Positions 18,242 through 27,018 of a DNA stretch of 64,000 bases are shown one piece after another. A program made the translations under genes and the position numbers. The notes below the pieces were generated by a model. It searched no databases and was not told the origin of the DNA. It was given only the letters and a program-made list of their open reading frames with translations. The stretch is from assembly GCA_902825775.1 (NCBI GenBank), contig CADECF010000005.1, positions 1-64,000 on the forward strand, given 5' to 3'. This DNA is from an uncultured Lysobacteraceae bacterium (GTDB lineage Bacteria > Pseudomonadota > Gammaproteobacteria > Xanthomonadales > Xanthomonadaceae). The stretch's first letter is position 1; every line of letters begins with the position of its first letter.

Positions 18242-18724
18242 ATGAACCGTAAAACGCTCTCTTATGCTCTGATCGTGGCCCTGGCCGGCTCCGTCGCGCT
18301 GGTCGGCTGCAAGAAGAAAGAAGAACCGGTCGCCGCAACGCCGCCGCCGACCGCGACCGAGCCTGCGCCGATGCCCGAAGCCGCTCCGCCGGCACCGGCC
18401 GCCACCGTCAGCGCCGTCACTGTCGGCACCACCGCCGCCGCCGACAAATCCGTCGCAGCCGTAGCGACGTTCAAGCCGACCGACAAGATCATCGCCTCGA
18501 TCAAGACCGACGGCGCGGCGAGCAACGTCGAAGTCGGCGCCAAGCTGACCTACCAGGACGGCCAGGTCGCCGGCGAGCAGAAGCAGACCATCAACACCAG
18601 CGGCCCGGAGACCACCAACGTGGAATTCAGCAACGCCAATCCGTGGCCGGCCGGCAAGTACACCGTCGATGTGACCTTGAACGGCGCGCCTGCGGGCTCG
18701 CAACAGGCGATCGAAGTGAAGTAA
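18242..18724 (+). CDS. Hypothetical lipoprotein, Pro/Ala-rich
   Basis: A 160-residue predicted lipoprotein (lipobox LVGC, Cys about 21) followed by KKKEEP, a Pro/Ala/Thr-rich linker (about residues 30-60), and a compact C-terminal domain of about 90 residues. That domain has alternating hydrophobic pattern and sequences such as FSNANPWPAGKYTVDVTLNG, consistent with an Ig-like beta-sandwich. The function is unknown. It lies 52 bp after the LysM gene and is followed by a good terminator, so the two may form a unit. Confidence 0.75.
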   Translation: MNRKTLSYALIVALAGSVALVGCKKKEEPVAATPPPTATEPAPMPEAAPPAPAATVSAVTVGTTAAADKSVAAVATFKPTDKIIASIKTDGAASNVEVGAKLTYQDGQVAGEQKQTINTSGPETTNVEFSNANPWPAGKYTVDVTLNGAPAGSQQAIEVK

Positions 18725-18758
18725 CCGAAAGCACGCTTCCCGCTTTGGGGCAGCAACG

Positions 18759-18787
18759 GGGGCGCGGTGCGAGCCGCGCCCTTTTTT
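18759..18787 (+). terminator. Rho-independent terminator after the lipoprotein gene
   Basis: gggcgcgg and ccgcgccc form a GC-rich stem around a short loop, followed by six T residues. It ends the LysM-lipoprotein unit. Confidence 0.88.
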
Positions 18788-19190
18788 CTGCTCTATAGAG
18801 CTTGCTCCGCTGCTCTTGCTTTCGTAGTGCGAATTCATTCGCACGGTCTTGATGCTTCGAAAAAAGCGTGCGAATGAATTCGCACCTACATTACTTCGTT
18901 CAGGATTCCGTTCTCTGAAACGCGGCCGGGTTAACTCTCGACAAGCAGGGCATGCTTTCTTTTTGTGGGGCCAAAAACAAAAGTAACCACTGCACGGATG
19001 CTCGCTCAGGCATCCTGCCTCCTCAGCCTGGCGTGTGCCGGGATGATGGCGGAAGGGCAAAGCCACTGGATCCCCGCTTTCGCGGGGATGACTGCTTATA
19101 GGAGCAAAGCAATGGGTCCCGGCGTTCGCTGGGATGACGGCATACAGCAACAGCAGCGCAGCAAGCTCCGCTCTACAGCGCTTCGTGCCG
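18788..19190. repeat. Intergenic cluster of dispersed repeats
   Basis: No gene is seen. The region holds a gcttgctccgctgctcttgc unit, then a palindrome whose arms are gtagtgcgaattcattcgca and tgcgaatgaattcgcaccta (18824-18889), then cccgctttcgcgggg-type units near 19074-19092 and 19115-19135 and an agcagcgcagcaagctccgc unit at 19153-19172. The gcttgctccgctgctc + gcgaattcattcgc pair recurs in the same order at 54035-54123, so these two parts travel together. Confidence 0.8.
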
Positions 19191-20225
19191 TTAAGTCGTC
19201 GCCACGGCGTCGTGCTCCAGGTGATACCGCGTCGCCTGCTCGACCTCGTCTTTCGAACCCAGAAACACCGGCACGCGCTGGTGCAACTGGTTCGGGGCGA
19301 TGTCCATGATCCGTTCGCGGCCGTTGGTGGCCGCGCCGCCGGCCTGTTCGATCAGCATCGCCATCGGGTTGGCCTCGTACATCAGCCGCAATTTGCCGGC
19401 CTTGCCGGGGTCCTTGCGGTCCCAGGGATAGATGAAGATACCGCCGCGGGTCAGGATCCGGTGCACGTCGGCGACCATGGATGCGATCCAGCGCATGTTG
19501 AAATCCTTGCCGCGCGGACCTTCCTTGCCGGCCAGCAGGTCGGTCACGTAGCCCTGCATCGGCGCTTCCCAATGGCGCTGGTTGGACATATTGATCGCGA
19601 ATTCCTGGGTCTGCTCGGGCACGCGCATGCCTTTCTGGGTCAGCACGAAGCCGCCCTGCTCGCGGTCCAGCGTGAACGCATGCGTGCCATGACCGATGCT
19701 CAGCACCAGCATCGTGCTCGGCCCGTAGATGCAATAGCCGGCCGCGACCTGGGTGCGACCGGGCTGCAGGAAATGCTCGTCCGCCGCTTGGGTCACGCCG
19801 TCCGGGCAGACCAGGGCCGAGAAAATGGTGCCGACGCTGACGTTGACGTCGATATTGCTGCTGCCGTCCAACGGATCGAACAGCAGCAGATAGTTGCCGC
19901 GCGGGAACGCGTCCGGGATCGGCTGGCAGTGGTCCATTTCCTCCGACGCGCAGGCGGCCAGATGCCCGCCCCAGGCGTTGGCTTCGAGCAGGATCTCGTT
20001 GCTGAGCACGTCGAGTTTCTTCTGCGCCTCGCCCTGCACGTTGATGCTGGCCGCGCCGCTGGCGATCACATCGCCCAGCACGCCGCCGAGCGCGCCCTTG
20101 CCGACCGCGACCGAGATCGACTTGCAGGCGCGCGCGACCACTTCGATCAGCAGGCGCAGATCGGGGTTGACGTGCCCGGCACGTTCTTCCTCGATCAGGA
20201 AACGAGTGAGGGAAATTTGCGACAT
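19191..20225 (-). CDS. fbp: Fructose-1,6-bisphosphatase class I
   Basis: A 344-residue gluconeogenic enzyme that dephosphorylates fructose-1,6-bisphosphate. Class I signatures are present: the metal site [20 protein letters not shown] and the later [29 protein letters not shown]. The start at MSQISLTRF (20225) is standard. A longer open frame upstream overlaps the neighbouring MBL gene and is not family sequence. The 53-bp gap to the upstream MBL-fold gene on the same strand allows co-transcription. Confidence 0.95.
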   Translation of the reverse strand: MSQISLTRFLIEEERAGHVNPDLRLLIEVVARACKSISVAVGKGALGGVLGDVIASGAASINVQGEAQKKLDVLSNEILLEANAWGGHLAACASEEMDHCQPIPDAFPRGNYLLLFDPLDGSSNIDVNVSVGTIFSALVCPDGVTQAADEHFLQPGRTQVAAGYCIYGPSTMLVLSIGHGTHAFTLDREQGGFVLTQKGMRVPEQTQEFAINMSNQRHWEAPMQGYVTDLLAGKEGPRGKDFNMRWIASMVADVHRILTRGGIFIYPWDRKDPGKAGKLRLMYEANPMAMLIEQAGGAATNGRERIMDIAPNQLHQRVPVFLGSKDEVEQATRYHLEHDAVATT

Positions 20226-20278
20226 GGCACGGTCCGCGGCGGCGAGGCCGCTATTGTCGCCGATCGTGCCGCGGCGAT

Positions 20279-21388
20279 TCAGCGGCCGGCGTCCCACCAG
20301 GCCGTGCCCGCCGGCGGCTTGCGGACCGGCACCGCCTGCCCGATCCGCGGCGTGGCGAGGCTGACGCCGCGCTCGGCCGCGAGCGCGCTGATCCGGTCCA
20401 GCGGCTCGCGCCAACCGTGGAAAGCCAGGTCGAAGGTGCCGTTGTGCACCGGCAGCAGCCAGCGTCCGCGCAGATCAAGATGCGCTTGCAGGGTTTCTTC
20501 GGGCTGCATGTGCACGTCCGGCCAATCGCGGTTGTAGGCGCCGCATTCGAGCAGCGTGATGTCGAAGGGACCGTATTTGTCGCCGATCGCCTTGAAACCG
20601 CCGAAGTAACCGGTGTCGCCGCTGAAGAACAGCCGCAATCCACCGCCTTCGATCACCCACGACGCCCACAGCGTGGGGTTGTCCGCGAACGGCGCGCGCC
20701 CGGAAAAATGCTGCGACGGCGTGGCGACGAAGCGCACATCGCCGACCGGTATGGCGTCCCACCAGTCCAATTGCAGCACCTTGCGTTCGTCCACGCCCCA
20801 TTCGATCAGCAGGTCGCCGACGCCCAGCGGTGCGATGAAGTGTTCGGTCTTGGCGACCAGCGCCAGGATCGCCGCCTTGTCGAGATGGTCGTAATGGTCG
20901 TGCGACAGGATCACGCCCTTGATCGGCGGCAACGCCTCGATCGATATCGGCGGCGGATGGAAACGCTTCGGTCCGGCCCATTGCACCGGCGATGCGCGCT
21001 GGGAAAAAACCGGATCGGTGAGCCAGAACGCTCCGCCGAGCTTGATCAGCACGGTGGAGTGGCCGAGCCGGTATAGCGTGCCGTCCGGTGCGGCCAGCAG
21101 CTGTTCGCGGTTGAGCGGCGACACCGGCAGCGGTGCCGCAGGCACGGTGTCCTCCGGTTTGTCGAACAGGAAACGCCAGGTCATGGCGAAAAAGTTGCCG
21201 CGCATCCGCGGCGCGACCGGATTGCGGAAGCTGCCGTCGCGGTATTGCGGCGATTGCGTGTAACGAGCCGTGTTGCAGGCGCTAAGCGTGAGAGCGGTCA
21301 TCAATATCATCGCAAAAGGAAATAAAAATCGCCGTGCGCGACGCGCACGGCTCGGCGCATGAGGGGAGCGCGCCCAAGGCTCAGGCAT
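20279..21388 (-). CDS. MBL-fold metallohydrolase lipoprotein (NAPE-PLD-like)
   Basis: A 369-residue metallo-beta-lactamase-fold protein with the family site SHDHYDHLD plus downstream His and Asp in [17 protein letters not shown] and PVHNGTFDL. This arrangement is typical of the N-acylphosphatidylethanolamine phospholipase D-like group. The N-terminus is a lipoprotein signal (lipobox LSAC). Translation may begin at 21388, where ATG overlaps the stop of the GNAT gene (ATGCCTGA), giving an Arg-rich n-region. The alternative ATG at 21310 keeps the lipobox but has no clear ribosome site. The substrate is unknown; it probably acts at the cell envelope. Confidence 0.8.
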   Translation of the reverse strand: MPEPWARSPHAPSRARRARRFLFPFAMILMTALTLSACNTARYTQSPQYRDGSFRNPVAPRMRGNFFAMTWRFLFDKPEDTVPAAPLPVSPLNREQLLAAPDGTLYRLGHSTVLIKLGGAFWLTDPVFSQRASPVQWAGPKRFHPPPISIEALPPIKGVILSHDHYDHLDKAAILALVAKTEHFIAPLGVGDLLIEWGVDERKVLQLDWWDAIPVGDVRFVATPSQHFSGRAPFADNPTLWASWVIEGGGLRLFFSGDTGYFGGFKAIGDKYGPFDITLLECGAYNRDWPDVHMQPEETLQAHLDLRGRWLLPVHNGTFDLAFHGWREPLDRISALAAERGVSLATPRIGQAVPVRKPPAGTAWWDAGR

Positions 21389-21914
21389 GCAGCAGATCCG
21401 GCGCGACTGCGTCGATCGCGCGCTGCGCCAGCGGCAATACGTGGCGCACCGTTTCGATGCGTGTGGCGCGTTCGCCCGGCAGCGCAGGCGCCGCGCTCCA
21501 TGTGGGCGCCTGCCACTGCAGGTTCAAACAGCCCAGCTTCAGCGCCAAGGCCTGCGCCTGCTGCAATAAAAGGAGATCCGCTCCGCTCGTGCGCCAGGGC
21601 GCGCGCACGTGCCAAGGCTCGAGCTGCAGGTAGTAGCCGCGCTCGAGCATCGAGAAACCCACCGTCGCCGCGGCATAGCCGACCGTTTCGTCGCCGGCAT
21701 GGAGCAGCCATGCCCATGCGCGCAACGGCGGCTCGAATAAAGCTTCGAGCAGTTCGAGCGGATCGTGGTGGCCGCGGCCGTAAGGCAGGCGCTCGAACGC
21801 GGCCTGTTCGGCGTGTTCGGCGCACAGTTGCAGCAATTGCGGCAAGTCGTCGCGCACGACGGGACGAATGGCCAGTGCGGGCAGGCGCGAGAGCGCCCGT
21901 GTTTCGGCGTTCAT
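21381..21914 (-). CDS. GNAT-family N-acetyltransferase
   Basis: A 177-residue GNAT-fold protein: an N-terminal strand AIRPVVRDDLPQLLQLC, a central AWLLHAGDETVGYAAATVGFS, and the acetyl-CoA loop around RTSGADLLLLQQAQALALKLGC. The canonical Q/RxxGxG/A loop is degenerate, so the acceptor and even activity are uncertain. The start at 21914 (MNAETRAL) was chosen; an upstream ATG at 21965 adds 17 residues without family character. The stop overlaps the MBL-fold gene by 8 bp, suggesting translational coupling. Confidence 0.72.
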   Translation of the reverse strand: MNAETRALSRLPALAIRPVVRDDLPQLLQLCAEHAEQAAFERLPYGRGHHDPLELLEALFEPPLRAWAWLLHAGDETVGYAAATVGFSMLERGYYLQLEPWHVRAPWRTSGADLLLLQQAQALALKLGCLNLQWQAPTWSAAPALPGERATRIETVRHVLPLAQRAIDAVAPDLLHA

Positions 21915-22084
21915 CAGGGACTCCAGGACGAGATAAGCGACGGTCACGGTGCGCTGTCGGCGCAACCGGCCGGCGGCGGCGCTAGGATCGGCAATGTCGT
22001 GTTGCGGGTACGCAGGGGCATGGCGATCCTCCAGGCGAATCCGGGCCGATGGCGAACCCGTGGCAGCCAGCGTAAGCGCACGGT

Positions 22085-22101
22085 TTTAAGAAGTTTTTAA
22101 T
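22085..22101 (+). promoter_or_regulatory. Candidate PmrA/QseB-type operator (direct repeat)
   Basis: TTTAAG-AAGTT-TTTAAT is a 6-bp direct repeat with 11-bp periodicity, 45 bp before the response-regulator start. It matches the YTTAAK-N5-YTTAAK style of PmrA-group boxes with one ambiguous base. The position suggests autoregulation of the two-component operon. Confidence 0.55.
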
Positions 22102-22145
22102 TGCGTCGGCGCACAGTGCGCGGCAACCCCCGATCGAGGCGAGCG

Positions 22146-22811
22146 ATGAAACTGCTGCTGGTGGAAGACGATGCGATGCTGGCCGACGCGCTGCGCGCCG
22201 GGCTGGAGCAGCTCGGCTCGGCAGTGGATTGGGCGGCCGATGCGGCGACGGCCAAGATCGCGCTGGTCGACCACGGCTACGACGCGGTGCTGCTGGATCT
22301 GGGCCTGCCGGGCAGTTCCGGGCTGAGCGTGCTGGCGGCCTTGCGCGGCCGTTACGACATCACGCCGGTGCTGATCATCACCGCGCGCGACAAGCTCAGC
22401 GATCGCATCGCCGGGCTCGACGCCGGCGCGGACGATTACATCGTCAAACCGTTCCAGCCCGACGAGTTGTACGCGCGCCTGCGCGCGGTGACGCGCCGCA
22501 GCCAGGGACGCGTATCGCCGGTGTTGAGCCATGGCGACGTCACCCTGGATCCCGCGCGGCGTTTGGTGACGCGCAACGGCCAGGCGGTGCAGGTGAGCAC
22601 GCACGAATTCCTGACCTTGATGCTGCTGATGGAGCGGCAGGGCAAGGTGACCACGCGCGAACAACTGGAGGAAGCGGTGTACGGCAGTTCCGGCACGATC
22701 GAGAGCAATACCATCGCCGTGTACGTGCATCAGCTGCGGCGCAAGCTCGGCGAAAAACTGATCGGTACCGTGCACGGCTACGGCTATCGGATCGGCGGGC
22801 CGCAAACGTGA
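22146..22811 (+). CDS. OmpR-family response regulator (PmrA/QseB-like)
   Basis: A 221-residue two-component regulator. The receiver domain (1-115) has acidic pocket residues EDD, the phospho-acceptor Asp in VLLDLGLPG, and Lys in IVKPF. The C-terminal winged helix (about 125-219) carries LDPARRLVTRNGQAVQVSTHEFLTL and NTIAVYVHQLRRKLG. Similarity is to PmrA/QseB/BasR regulators of envelope modification. A matching direct repeat lies at 22085-22101. The kinase gene follows with a GTGA overlap of 4 bp, so the pair is translationally coupled. Confidence 0.88.
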   Translation: MKLLLVEDDAMLADALRAGLEQLGSAVDWAADAATAKIALVDHGYDAVLLDLGLPGSSGLSVLAALRGRYDITPVLIITARDKLSDRIAGLDAGADDYIVKPFQPDELYARLRAVTRRSQGRVSPVLSHGDVTLDPARRLVTRNGQAVQVSTHEFLTLMLLMERQGKVTTREQLEEAVYGSSGTIESNTIAVYVHQLRRKLGEKLIGTVHGYGYRIGGPQT

Positions 22812-24232
22812 GCCGTTATTGGCGTGAACGCATGGAGCAGTGCCGGCGAGCCGTGCACGAGCGCCATTCGCTGCGCTGGCGCCTGACCAAGGCGTTGCTG
22901 TTGTGCATCGTGCTGGCCTTCGCCTGCTGGAAGGGCTATCAGAGCTGGCAGCTCACCCGCGAGCGCACCGGCTTTTGGGACGCGTCTCTGCAGGAGATCG
23001 GGACCCAGATCGTGCAATCGATGCCCGACAACCTGGCGCTGCTGGCGCAGACCGCGCGTCCGCCGCGAGGCAATGCAGGCGGCGCGGGCGACCATAAGAT
23101 GAGTTTCCAGATCTGGGCCGGCGGCCGCAATGTGGTGCATTCGCCGGCGGCGCCGGCGACGGCGATGAAACCGGACTTCATCGACGGCTTCGCCACGCGC
23201 ACGATCGCCGGCGAGACCTGGCGCGTCTACAGCATCGCCGATCGCGAGCGCGGCATCATCGTCCAGGTCGGCCGCACCCAGGACATGATGGCGGAGGAGT
23301 TCAAAGGTTGGGTGCGGGTAGCGCTGATCGCCGCACTGCAGATCTTCGTGCTGTTCGGCCTGGTGGCCTGGCTGGTGATCGGACGCTCGCTGCGTCCGGT
23401 GACCGCTCTGCGCAGAACGCTGCTGGCGCGGCAGCCGCTGGACCTGACCCCGTTGCCGGTCGCGCCTATTCCCACCGAGTTGCAACCGCTGGTGGAAGCC
23501 TTCAACGGCCAGCTCGCCCGCGTCGACGAGGCCCTGCAGAACGAGCGCCGCTTCATCGCCGACGCCGCGCACGAACTGCGCACGCCGCTGGCGGTGCTGA
23601 TCGCGCACGCCGACCTGGCGCTGCGCGCGAACACGATCGAAGAGAAGAATGCAGCCTTGCAGCGCCTGAGTGCGGGTGTGCAACGGAGCGCGCGTTTATC
23701 CGAACAGTTGCTCGACTTAGCCCGCCTGGACACGGCCGCCGATGGCGCCGAACGCGTACCGGTCGACCTATCCGAACTGGTGGTATTGCTGGTGCGCGAT
23801 TTCGAAACGCTGGCGCGCGAGCGCCGGCAGAAGATCGCGCTCAACGCCGAACCTGCGATCGTCAGCGGCGATATCGACCAACTCGGCATCCTGCTGCGCA
23901 ATCTGCTCGACAACGCGGTGCGCTATGCCGGCGAGGGCGGCACGATCGCCGTGTCCTGCGGCCCGACGCTGCATGAAGGCGCGCCCGGCGTGATGCTGCA
24001 GGTCGCAGACGACGGACCCGGCGTGCCCGCCGTCGATCGCGATCGCATCTTCGATCGCTTCTATCGCGCGCCGGGCAATGGAGGACGCGGCAGCGGCATC
24101 GGCTTGTCCTTGGTGGCGCGGGCAGCGCGCGGCCACGATGCGCAAATCGTCGTCGGCGAGGGAATCGGCGGGCGCGGCTTGTCGGTCGCGGTCTATTTCC
24201 GCTCTGCCGCCGATCAAGCGGGCGAGGCCTGA
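22808..24232 (+). CDS. Two-component sensor histidine kinase (PmrB/QseC-like)
   Basis: A 474-residue inner-membrane sensor kinase. It has two membrane segments (about 28-45 and 173-195) bracketing a periplasmic domain of about 125 residues, a short HAMP-like linker, the H-box FIADAAHELRTPLA (His near 255), an N-box LRNLLDNAVRYA, and G-boxes DDGPGV and GSGIGLSL. The start is GTG at 22808 overlapping the regulator stop (GTGA); an ATG at 22832 is an alternative. Co-transcribed with the upstream regulator. The periplasmic domain should sense an envelope signal such as cations or peptides, by analogy with PmrB. Confidence 0.87.
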   Translation: MSRYWRERMEQCRRAVHERHSLRWRLTKALLLCIVLAFACWKGYQSWQLTRERTGFWDASLQEIGTQIVQSMPDNLALLAQTARPPRGNAGGAGDHKMSFQIWAGGRNVVHSPAAPATAMKPDFIDGFATRTIAGETWRVYSIADRERGIIVQVGRTQDMMAEEFKGWVRVALIAALQIFVLFGLVAWLVIGRSLRPVTALRRTLLARQPLDLTPLPVAPIPTELQPLVEAFNGQLARVDEALQNERRFIADAAHELRTPLAVLIAHADLALRANTIEEKNAALQRLSAGVQRSARLSEQLLDLARLDTAADGAERVPVDLSELVVLLVRDFETLARERRQKIALNAEPAIVSGDIDQLGILLRNLLDNAVRYAGEGGTIAVSCGPTLHEGAPGVMLQVADDGPGVPAVDRDRIFDRFYRAPGNGGRGSGIGLSLVARAARGHDAQIVVGEGIGGRGLSVAVYFRSAADQAGEA

Positions 24233-24281
24233 TCGCAGTTGCGGTTTCGCCAAGGCGTTCGTCGTTGGCGATTGAAAAAAG

Positions 24282-24328
24282 GTTGGCGCGACGGGCAAAG
24301 GGATCGAATCTTTGCCCGCCGCGCCAAC
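24282..24328. terminator. Long stem-loop after the two-component operon
   Basis: gttggcgcgacgggcaaag (24282-24300) pairs with ctttgcccgccgcgccaac (24310-24328), with a single mismatch and a 9-base loop. No T-run follows. It sits 50 bp after the kinase stop and may act as a 3' end or barrier. The flanking bases 24233-24281 and 24329-24423 show no gene. Confidence 0.6.
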
Positions 24329-24423
24329 TGCGACGCAATCGACTTCAAGCGTCGTGCGGGTTCAGTCGCACGGCGTGCTGTACTTCTCGTAATTGGGCGT
24401 GACCGTGCCCTGCCAATGGCGCC

Positions 24424-24645
24424 ATGCAGACTGCGTTGGCGGTTTCGGCGGCCAGCTGCGCAGGCCAGAACGCCATGACCCGCAACCGCATGTGCGTAGG
24501 TGCCGGCTACCAGCATGGGCAGGCCGCGATGGGTCTCAGCTATCAACGTCTGATCGACGAGAAGAGCACGTTCACCATCGGCGGCGCGCTCGGACGCAAG
24601 GGCACCAACACCATCGGCATTGGCTACGGCTTCGGTTGGCGGTAA
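24424..24645 (+). pseudogene. Fragment resembling a YadA-type autotransporter anchor
   Basis: A 73-codon frame whose last 57 residues look like the C-terminal membrane anchor of trimeric autotransporter adhesins: VGAGYQHGQAAMGLSYQRL, then STFTIGGALGRKGTNTIGIG, ending in an aromatic-rich GYGFGW before a terminal Arg. There is no head, stalk or signal peptide in frame upstream, and a TGA stop lies at 24400. It is therefore most likely the 3' remnant of a deleted adhesin gene. It could alternatively be a small stand-alone protein; I cannot tell without homologues. Confidence 0.5.
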
Positions 24646-24908
24646 GCGCACGGGCGGCGCGGATGACGCGCCGCTCGAGCAACCGACCACATACCCGTAC
24701 TCCGATTTGTTACGCCCCGGCGGCCAATGACGTTTCCCCCCGAAGCAGCAGAGGCCGTCGGGGCTCTTACCTAGCAGACACCGCCATGAATCAGGCCAGC
24801 GCACGTACCGCCCACGCCATGCCCGTCGCCCCGCCGCAACCTGTTTATCGGTTGTGGCCGGCAGCGATCAGCCAGGTGCGGCCGACCCCGCGCAACCGAC
24901 CCATTCAA

Positions 24909-25454
24909 ATGCGCAAGCTCAAATACCACGTCAATGTGAGTGTGGATGGCTTCATCCTGGGCAAGGGCCAAGGCTTCGATGCGTTTCCGCAAGGCGACGA
25001 GTCGGCGCAGTACCTGCAGTCTCTGCACGCGTACGGCATCGCACTAATGGGCCGGCATACCTACGAAGCCGCGCTGGAAGCGGGCGTCGACGATCCGTAC
25101 CCGCATCTGATGAGCTATGTGTTCTCGAGCAGCCCAGGTCTCCACCTGGGTTCGCAGGTGGAGCGGATATCCGACGATGCCGCGCAATGGGTGCGACGCA
25201 TGAAGACGTGTCCCGGCAAGGATCTTTTTCTCTGCGGCGGCGCGCAGCTGGCGGCATCGCTCTTCAAGGCGAACCTGATCGATGAGGTGATCCTGAAAGT
25301 GAGCCCCGTGTTGAAGGGGTCCGGCAGACGCCTGCTGTCCGAGCTGGATACAGACATCGCGCTGGTGCGTGAGAGCAGCGCGGTTCATGACGACGGCGTG
25401 GTGATGCTGACCTACCGGGTGGAAACCAAGAAAGCGCAAGAGATAGACGCGTAG
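24909..25454 (+). CDS. Dihydrofolate reductase family protein (RibD C-terminal-like)
   Basis: A 181-residue member of the DHFR/RibD-reductase superfamily, starting MRKLKYHVNVSVDGFI, the usual opening of this group. Further motifs are GRHTYEA and the NADPH-binding stretch KDLFLCGGAQLAASLFKANLIDE. The start at 24909 is preferred on family grounds; an in-frame ATG at 24786 would add 41 Pro-rich residues that do not fit. True DHFR activity is not implied; many family members reduce unknown substrates. It stands alone between the adhesin fragment and a small lipoprotein gene. Confidence 0.75.
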   Translation: MRKLKYHVNVSVDGFILGKGQGFDAFPQGDESAQYLQSLHAYGIALMGRHTYEAALEAGVDDPYPHLMSYVFSSSPGLHLGSQVERISDDAAQWVRRMKTCPGKDLFLCGGAQLAASLFKANLIDEVILKVSPVLKGSGRRLLSELDTDIALVRESSAVHDDGVVMLTYRVETKKAQEIDA

Positions 25455-25538
25455 CGATATGCGCCCACACGACAAACAGATCCCAATCGCGGTGGCCGAG
25501 CGCTGTCGCGGGAGCTAAAAGCATTGAAGGAGTTGATG

Positions 25539-25796
25539 ATGAAAACGACCCACAAAGCAATCGTTTTACTTACGGCCTGCATAGGCATCGCTGCATGCGG
25601 ACGCTCGCTGCACGCCGATTCCCCGGGCCTAGACGGTGCGATCCCACGTTGCGCAGTCCTGTTGTCCGACGCTAGAACCGAATATCGGGAAACAGCTAAG
25701 CGCGAATGCGACGTGCTGCAAGCGTCAGAGGCGCGCAAGACGAGCGGTGCTTGCGAGATTGCCGAACATGTCCGCATGTGCACCGAGTGGCAGTGA
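25539..25796 (+). CDS. Small hypothetical lipoprotein
   Basis: An 85-residue protein: a lipoprotein signal MKTTHKAIVLLTACIGIAAC (Cys near 20) and a short Cys-containing mature part with R.AVLL.DAR.EY..TAKREC and C.IAEHVRMC, so four Cys that could form two disulfides. GAAGGAG lies 6 bases before the chosen ATG at 25539, with a second ATG directly upstream at 25536. Base composition is lower in GC than its neighbours, hinting at acquisition. No family is recognised. Confidence 0.6.
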   Translation: MKTTHKAIVLLTACIGIAACGRSLHADSPGLDGAIPRCAVLLSDARTEYRETAKRECDVLQASEARKTSGACEIAEHVRMCTEWQ

Positions 25797-25927
25797 GAGT
25801 TTGCTTTTCCGGCTAGGACCGCGCTGTCCGGCCAAACCGTGTTGCGGGCGGCCAATCAACACTCTCCCGGCTGCCTCTTCCATCGCGCGACAGGCATCCC
25901 CCCTGCCGCGCGGTGCCTTCTTCGACT

Positions 25928-26012
25928 TTGTGCGAGCGGCTTTAGGTCCGAGCTTTATTTGCATCGGGCGGGCGTGAGGAAAAAGCTCGCGGCTTAAGCC
26001 GCTCTTACAAGA
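25928..26012. repeat. Degenerate gcggctt..aagccgc palindromic element
   Basis: gagcggctttaggtccgagc (from 25935) and gctcgcggcttaagccgctc (to 26007) are diverged arms of the element seen intact at 8591-8668 and 26896-26981. The rest of the gap 25797-26050 shows no gene. Confidence 0.7.
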
Positions 26013-26050
26013 GCAGGGGGCAAATCGCCGGCGTCACCGGCGGATAGCTT

Positions 26051-26848
26051 CTATGCGATTCCGGATAAGCCAAAGAAAGCACGGGCCGAAGCAGTAGTTT
26101 CTGCCGCCGTTGTTTCGACACTTTCGCCGCGGTCGCGCGCAAGTTCTTCGACGATGTGCGCCAAGTACATCGGTTCGTTACGCCGATGGGAAGGCTGCGG
26201 CTTGACGGTGCGCGGCAATAGATAGGGGGCGTCGGTTTCGATCATCAGGCGTCCGGCGGGTATCGATTTCACCAGTTCGCGCAGATGCAGGCCGCGGCGC
26301 TCGTCGCAGAGCCAGCCGGTAATGCCGATGTACCAGTCCTGATCCAGATAATCGAACAGTTCTTCCCGCGTGCCGGTAAAGCAGTGCACCACCGCCGGAC
26401 CGAGCCGGCCGTCGAAATCGGCCATCATCGCCATGAAGTCGGCATGCGCGTCGCGCTGATGCAGGAACAGCGGCTTGCCGGTGTCGGCGCCGATCTGCAG
26501 CTGCCGTTCGAAGGCCTTGCGCTGCGCGGGGCGGGGGGAGAAGTCGCGGAAGTAATCCAAGCCGCATTCGCCGACCGCGACCACTTCCGCATGCGCGTGC
26601 AGGTCACGCATCTGCGCGTCGGCTTCGTCGGTGTACTCGACGGCGTGGTGCGGATGCACGCCGGCAGTCGCATATAGAAAGCCCGGGTGCGCTTGAGCGA
26701 GCGCCAGGGCCTTGGGCGAATGCTCGCGGCTGGCGCCGGTGACGACCAATTGCGAAATACCGGCATTGCGGGCGCGTTGCAGCACCGCCTCGCGGTCGTG
26801 ATCGAAGCTGTCGTGGGTGAGGTTGGCGCCGATGTCGATCAAATCCAT
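26051..26848 (-). CDS. tatD: TatD-family deoxyribonuclease
   Basis: A 265-residue metal-dependent hydrolase. It begins MDLIDIGANLTHDSF like E. coli TatD rather than YcfH, and has TAGVHPHHA, GECGLDYF, LFLHQRDAHADF, VVHCFTG, and the terminal IETDAPYLLPR and NEP motifs. TatD acts as a 3'-5' exonuclease on single-stranded DNA in repair of oxidative damage; despite the name it is not part of the Tat translocon. It is divergent from hrpB, with a palindromic element between. Confidence 0.9.
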   Translation of the reverse strand: MDLIDIGANLTHDSFDHDREAVLQRARNAGISQLVVTGASREHSPKALALAQAHPGFLYATAGVHPHHAVEYTDEADAQMRDLHAHAEVVAVGECGLDYFRDFSPRPAQRKAFERQLQIGADTGKPLFLHQRDAHADFMAMMADFDGRLGPAVVHCFTGTREELFDYLDQDWYIGITGWLCDERRGLHLRELVKSIPAGRLMIETDAPYLLPRTVKPQPSHRRNEPMYLAHIVEELARDRGESVETTAAETTASARAFFGLSGIA

Positions 26849-26895
26849 GCGCGCAATTCTAGCAACCGGGCCGATCGTTCAGCGGCCGCGTGCTT

Positions 26896-26981
26896 GTGGG
26901 AGCGGCTTCAGCCGCGAGCTTTAACGCCATGGCGGTCTGTCCCCGGGTGAAGCAAGAGCTCGCGGCTGAAGCCGCTCCCAC
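26896..26981. repeat. gtgggagcggcttcagccgc palindrome between tatD and hrpB
   Basis: The arms gtgggagcggcttcagccgc (26896-26915) and gcggctgaagccgctcccac (26962-26981) are perfect complements; the centre differs from the copy in the riboswitch. It occupies the divergent promoter gap, and an open frame that runs through it into hrpB is not real coding sequence. Confidence 0.9.
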
Positions 26982-27018
26982 AAAAAAGCCGGCTGCGTCA
27001 GCGCGTATCCTTGCGCGC

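Noticed and set aside
24393-24908. N-terminal extension of the DHFR-family gene
   Set aside because: The added residues are Arg/His/Pro-rich and overlap the YadA-like fragment in another frame; the family start is MRKLKYHV.
26890-27018. Extension of hrpB upstream to the first ATG
   Set aside because: The extra 43 residues are encoded by the palindromic element; HrpB homologues start near the GTG at 27019.
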